The notes beneath the pieces are model-generated. The model worked only from the letters and a program-made list of their open reading frames with translations. It was not told the DNA's origin and did no database searches. Made by a program: the position numbers and the translations under genes. Below are positions 11,374 through 15,472 of a stretch of 15,472 nt of DNA, piece after piece. Where the stretch lies: contig RXOD01005180.1 in assembly GCA_005223375.1 (NCBI GenBank), forward strand, positions 1 to 15,472. Reading direction: 5' to 3'. The stretch's first letter is position 1. Every line of letters starts with the position of its first letter. The DNA comes from Amoebophrya sp. AT5.2. Lineage: Eukaryota; Sar; Dinophyceae; Syndiniales; Amoebophryaceae.

Positions 11374-14300
11374 ATGCTGACTTCCGAACAAAAGAAGAAG
11401 GTGGAGCTCACGCTGAAGTTCAAGCTTTCCCGGACGCAGCGCGAGGAGGAGTCGCCGACGCTGGCCGACCTAGCCACGCAGCTAAAGTTGAGCACGGCTG
11501 ATGAACTGTTGACGATCATCCGCAACCACTTCGCGGACCGTTTCGAGGTCTTCGCGACTGATGCAGATGGGCGGAAGGAGCAACGCGTGCGCGCGCTTCG
11601 CGAATCCCCGTTGTTGGTGCCGGCGCAGCCAAGTACTGATCCTGGTGGACCGGAAAGGGCAAACACGCCGACGAATCTCGGCTCGACTGGGGTAGAAGGC
11701 GGGAAAGAAGTTGTGCCCGTCACGGCCTCACTCACTGCGAGCAGAACGGCAACAGGAGCAGCCGCAAATGGAGCAGCCACACAATCCGAAGATGCCAGTC
11801 CAGGTAGTACGGAGAAAGAGCAGAAGGATAGCAAAATGAAACCCAGCACCAGCGCCAGCACGTCGAGTGTATTCGTCCCTGTTCCGTTTCCGCCAGACAT
11901 CGCGGAGTTACTCCAGAAGAATTCTTCCGGCGGAGGGCCCAGCTCCCCCGAGAGCCGGCCTAACAAGAATATGAGTCTGCGCGAGAAGCTCGAGGAACTG
12001 TGTCGGTTCCAGCGGAAGAGAGCGGAACAGGAGCAGCAGCAGCAGCACTGTCAACCAGGAGCAGAAGCGGTGTCTGGTGGGGCAGTCGCAAGCTCATCTC
12101 GTTCGGGCCTCCCACAAGCGTCGCGCTTTCCGACGCAGCCGAGCCGCCCACTTCGCCGGAACCTGACGCTCAACACCAGGGACCACGATCTCGACCCCGC
12201 TATATTGGAAGGTCCGGGTGGGGGGGGCGATTGTGAGATCGTTCCGAAAGAGCAGGGAAAAGTGAAAAAGTGGATGCACCTTGAGCCAGAATTGCGACTG
12301 CTGATGTATGCGGCTCACGTCTCCACGGTGACTGCAGAAGACCTCACTCCGTCCTTCTCAACCTCGGTCAGCAGCCTGCCAACTTCCGCGGTGACGCCCA
12401 CCGGTCCGCAAGCTTCTAGCACGGGTCGCTCTACGACTACGGCTGATCTTGGCGTGGGCAACAGCAGGGTCGCGCGGTTCATCGACCGCGCCGATGCAAG
12501 CAAGAACCGCACTGGAGCAAACCCGGCTTTCAAATTTTCGTTTATAGGACCACATCTCAGTGGTCTGAATCACGAACGCGACCGCAGCTATTCGGGAAAC
12601 CTGAGCGTCGCGAGCGACAGGACTGTGCAGAGCACGACGAAGTGGAGGGACGAGGGGGAAATGATACATCTTCCTTCGACGTACAGGGAATTGCAGCTGC
12701 GCGTAAATTCCGGACAAATGAACATAAACAGCAACAGCTCGGTCAGTGCGGGGGACTCTGCTGCAGCGTCGTCGTTCTCCCCCGCCGCGGCTTCGGACGG
12801 ACCCGGTTCCGGAACAGCCGAGAGCGCTCAGAATCTTGCGCACGCTAACGCCCCCCTGGCACATCCATCGTACGAGAACGAAAATGAGCACGGTGCCGTA
12901 GATTCTAGCACGGCGAGAAGGAGAAACTACACAAATGCGGGCAGCGGAGCGCGCGTGGGCGTGCTTCAGGAGGACGCGGCGCTTTTAGACGCGGGAGCAC
13001 AACGGGGACGGCAAAGCGTGGTAAGTGGGGGAGGAACCGACTCTCCGCATTCTGGGCTTGCTGCCAGCGCAGCCCGTGGGACTGAGGACGCAACTTCTGC
13101 TCCCGCCTCCGCCGTCGTGGCCCCGGTAAGCATGCCGGCGCCATCGGGAGACGTACAACCAGGGAAGCCACGGCCTACGGGAAACAACTCTATCTACAAA
13201 GCCTTCTCACCGCCGCTACATGGTGGTGTCCGACCGCCAGAGACCTCCTCGCCCCCCGCACGAGATGCAGCGGCGTTAGAGGGGGCGACCATCTCTACCG
13301 TACCGACTGATCTCCGCGGAACGACTACAGCTGCTGACAAGCAGGTCGGTCGCGACGCGCGCGTGGACAATCTGTCTCTGGACGAGTTTCTGAAGCGTAC
13401 CAAGTCCAAGGCTCCCGAGGATGGCGTGCTTTCACCGATCAAGGCGGCATCTGTGGCGGAGAAGAGGAAGAAACTCTTGCTGCTGCGAAAGCGGAGTGCG
13501 TTGAATTCGGCCACCGCAAAGTTCACCAAAAAGCTGTCTGACATACAGCCAGGCGTCGCGAAGTCGTCTGCCCCTCGGGCAGCTGTTGATGGCGCGGTCG
13601 CGGGCGCTGGAACGGGTCGCGTGGCTGCTGTGCGAGCGCCCATCACGCACGCTGGAGAGAGCACTTCGCTCACCTTCGCTTTCGCACCACTCGCACGCGC
13701 GAAGCACCCGCCCTTGACGTACCAAACTTCACCGAATGATGGAGCCGCGCGTGGCGACACCGACGACTGCGATCGGCCCGGTCGATCGGCCGCTACCGGG
13801 AATGGAGTTTCTCTCTCGACGGACCGGAGCAAAGGCAAACATCAAGGAAAGTATCCAGCTCTCACGACGGGGTCCGAGCAACAGGAGAAGGTCGTGATTC
13901 TCAGCCCGTCACAGGTTCAACGAAAAGGAAAAGCCGCAGCAGCAGCTACCACCTCCCATAAAAAAAGCGAGAAACGATCGCGCCGCGACAAACAACGCGT
14001 CGCAGATGCGCTCATCAAGCTCGCGGCCGCCGAGCCGACTGCCAGCATCGTTGCAAGCCAGGCCGCGACACTGGCCCGGGACGAGAAGGGCGAACTTATG
14101 GCAGTCGTAGATCCCCATAAAGAACATCATCATGATCATGAGCTTCGTCTTACAGCTGCGCCTGGACCTGCCGTCGGGGTGCAACAACATGCCGATGCAT
14201 CGGAGGAGCAGATGAGCCGGACGTCGGACTCGGAGGTGGAATTTCATATGGCCTCCCTGCAAACGAAGAAGCGTTCCTCGCTATCGCCGTCACCATCTGA

Positions 14301-15472
14301 GGAGCGGTGGCGGCGCAAGAAAAAGAGGAAGAAGAAAGAAGAGAGAGTAGGCGCATGGCAAGCGGAGGGGAAGCGTCGCCGAGGCAAATTGCAGCCGGCC
14401 GCAGACAAAGATTTCCGGAGCGTGGAACGGCCAAAACCAACGCACCCGTCGTCCGGGTTGCAGGAGAAGAAGTTGCGAGCAGGAGCGACAGCGCCGACGA
14501 CGTACTTGCGCAAAGGCGACAAGGACGTGCGCGATTGCGCGCAGACAAAGGGAGGCGAATCTTCAAGCTCATCTTCATCGTCGTCGAGTAGCAGCAGCAG
14601 CAGTTCGCACGAGCTTCTGGACGCCTACCGGACTGAGCCCATAGATGCGAACTCAGGCGTCGTCGCGTCGGCCTCGACAAAGGCAAACGCGCCATCGAAC
14701 AATGGAGAAAGTGCGTCCTCGGCGATCTCGTCCGAGCAGGAGAGCGCGACTGCTGCTGGGAAAGAAGCGGCTGAAATAAAGGAAAACGAAAAAGAATACT
14801 ACACGCGACTTAGGCAGAAGCTGCGAGAAGCGAAGGCCCGGCATAATGCGCGGCTTATCCTTGCTTCCCGGGTGCTAAAGTTTTATTTTTGCAGATTTTA
14901 TAATTCTACTTCGTGTAGTAGTTGGAGTGAGTACTAGGTAGTGCAACACAAAACACACACACATCTGTCTCCCGGTAGGCAGCGCTGCAGCTGCACGCAG
15001 TCTCAAAAAATGCATCCTCATTATGTATGATGATGCCGTACCACTTCTGCGCACAACGCGTACTCACAAGGAAGACGCTACTACCGAAATACAGGCAGAC
15101 GCAGAGGCAGCAGCTGCGCCTGCGACCGGGTCTTCATCCTCAAGTGGCGCGCGTTCTCTCCAGTCCTTCGCCGAGTCTTCGTCTAGTGCTGAAGATGCCG
15201 CATCCGCGGCCGCTGCCACTGCGTCTTCCCCAAACCCACCAGCAAACCAGCACCAGCAGAATGCTGGCTCGATTTCGGGTGCGCAGCAAACTGTCGACGC
15301 TTCGGACAGGACGAGGCAGGAGGAGCCATCAGCGATAAACTCTGGACATGTAGAACGTGGAGCCGGGGATCACGATCACAGGGCGGCACGGATCAGGTCG
15401 CGGTCCAGGTCCAGACCGATGCTGGACGATCATGACGGACTGCGGCGGCGAAACAGAAGCCGTAGCCGACGG
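11374..15472 (+). CDS. Large Ser/Ala-rich nuclear-type protein with RS segment, 3'-truncated
   Basis: ATG 11374 opens one very long exon (to about 14871, about 1,166 codons). It continues after an intron at 15071-15472, running off the window. Residues 1-75 (MLTSEQKKKVELTLKFKLSR.., TLADLATQLKLSTADELLTI, ..RFEVFATD) look like a winged-helix-type fold. The rest is mostly disordered Ser/Ala/Thr/Gly. Marks along it are a helical QRKRAEQEQQQQ (213-224), DNLSLDEFLKRTKSK and KRKKLLLLRKRS, SLSPSPSEERWRRKKKRKKK (about 969-988, NLS-like), a run of 16 Ser (1063-1078) and a charged helix YYTRLRQKLREAKARHNARL before the intron. Exon 2 ends RIRSRSRSRP..RNRSRSRR, an RS-type tract. RS and SP motifs suggest a phosphorylated splicing or RNA-processing factor; this is inference, and no RRM is seen in the window. 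Confidence 0.75.
14560..14607 (+). repeat. Serine homopolymer run (16 codons, mixed TCN and AGY)
   Basis: The run uses TCT, TCA, TCG, AGC and AGT codons, with only a short AGC sub-run. The mixture argues for protein-level retention rather than a fresh microsatellite expansion. Confidence 0.8.
14872..15070 (+). other. Intron in the Ser-rich gene, boundaries uncertain
   Basis: The exon 1 frame closes at TAG 14935-14937, and the downstream RS-encoding frame is different. CGG|GTGCTA...CTCACAAG|GAA gives a phase-0 GT-AG intron of 199 nt. T-rich TTTTATTTTTGCAG (ending 14894), GTGAGT (14927) and several AGs (14982, 14990, 15000) are competing signals, but the ones tested fail on phase. Contains a short CA run (about 14947-14963). 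Confidence 0.5.

Noticed and set aside
11337..11966. 209-codon minus-strand open frame over the start of the Ser-rich gene
   Set aside because: Antisense to a 3.5-kb continuous + frame; Ser/Ala/Val-rich without motifs.
8994..15472. CRISPR arrays, bacterial operons, tRNA or rRNA genes
   Set aside because: No spaced repeats, Shine-Dalgarno-led gene series or RNA-gene signatures were seen; introns and protein families are eukaryotic.

Overview
The window looks like nuclear DNA of a protist alveolate, most likely a dinoflagellate. An Amoebophrya-like syndinian is my first guess. The reasons are: GC3-rich exons broken by short introns, all convincing genes on the + strand, a cytoskeletal/flagellar gene set (MORN repeats, C2, dynein light chain), a W/Y-rich repeat module that I associate with dinoflagellate proteins, and several introns that cannot be placed in a GT-AG register but lie exactly between short direct repeats. 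Taxonomy is inference; no rRNA or other marker is present.

Region by region: (1) 1-8572 is the 3' part of one large gene, modelled as 11 exons and 10 introns and totalling about 2,010 codons in one consistent reading frame. The product has a C2 domain, an acidic/coiled-coil stretch, a W/Y-rich module, an EF-hand-like region, about a dozen MORN repeats and two more W/Y-rich modules. (2) 8573-8993 is non-coding. (3) 8994-9400 is a weak candidate for a small two-exon gene. (4) 9574-10114 is a two-exon Tctex-1/DYNLT-type dynein light chain with a canonical GT-AG intron. (5) 10115-10411 stays open in the dynein light chain frame after its stop and ends in a coding-like stretch behind a good splice acceptor. 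(6) 10412-11373 shows no convincing gene. (7) 11374 to the window end is a very large Ser/Ala-rich nuclear-type protein with a possible N-terminal winged-helix domain, lysine-rich NLS-like tracts, a 16-residue serine run and an RS (Arg/Ser) segment at the window edge. It is split by one intron near 14.87-15.07 kb and runs off the window.

The most interesting content is the intron population of the large gene. Some introns are ordinary GT-AG (3921-4206, 6591-6923, 7931-8149). Others look like non-autonomous transposons that became introns ('introner elements'). The 412-nt element at 2539-2950 has 24-bp terminal inverted repeats (22/24 matched) and is flanked by a 5-bp duplication, GTCTC. The introns at 471-776 and 1682-1871 share related sequence at both ends and are flanked by different direct repeats (GATCA, AGGAGG). 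The intron at 6160-6328 is flanked by an 8-bp direct repeat, GACGGTAT, and no register gives GT-AG. In each case removing the element plus one repeat copy restores the reading frame. This would require a spliceosome that tolerates non-canonical ends or recognises the repeat/hairpin structure.
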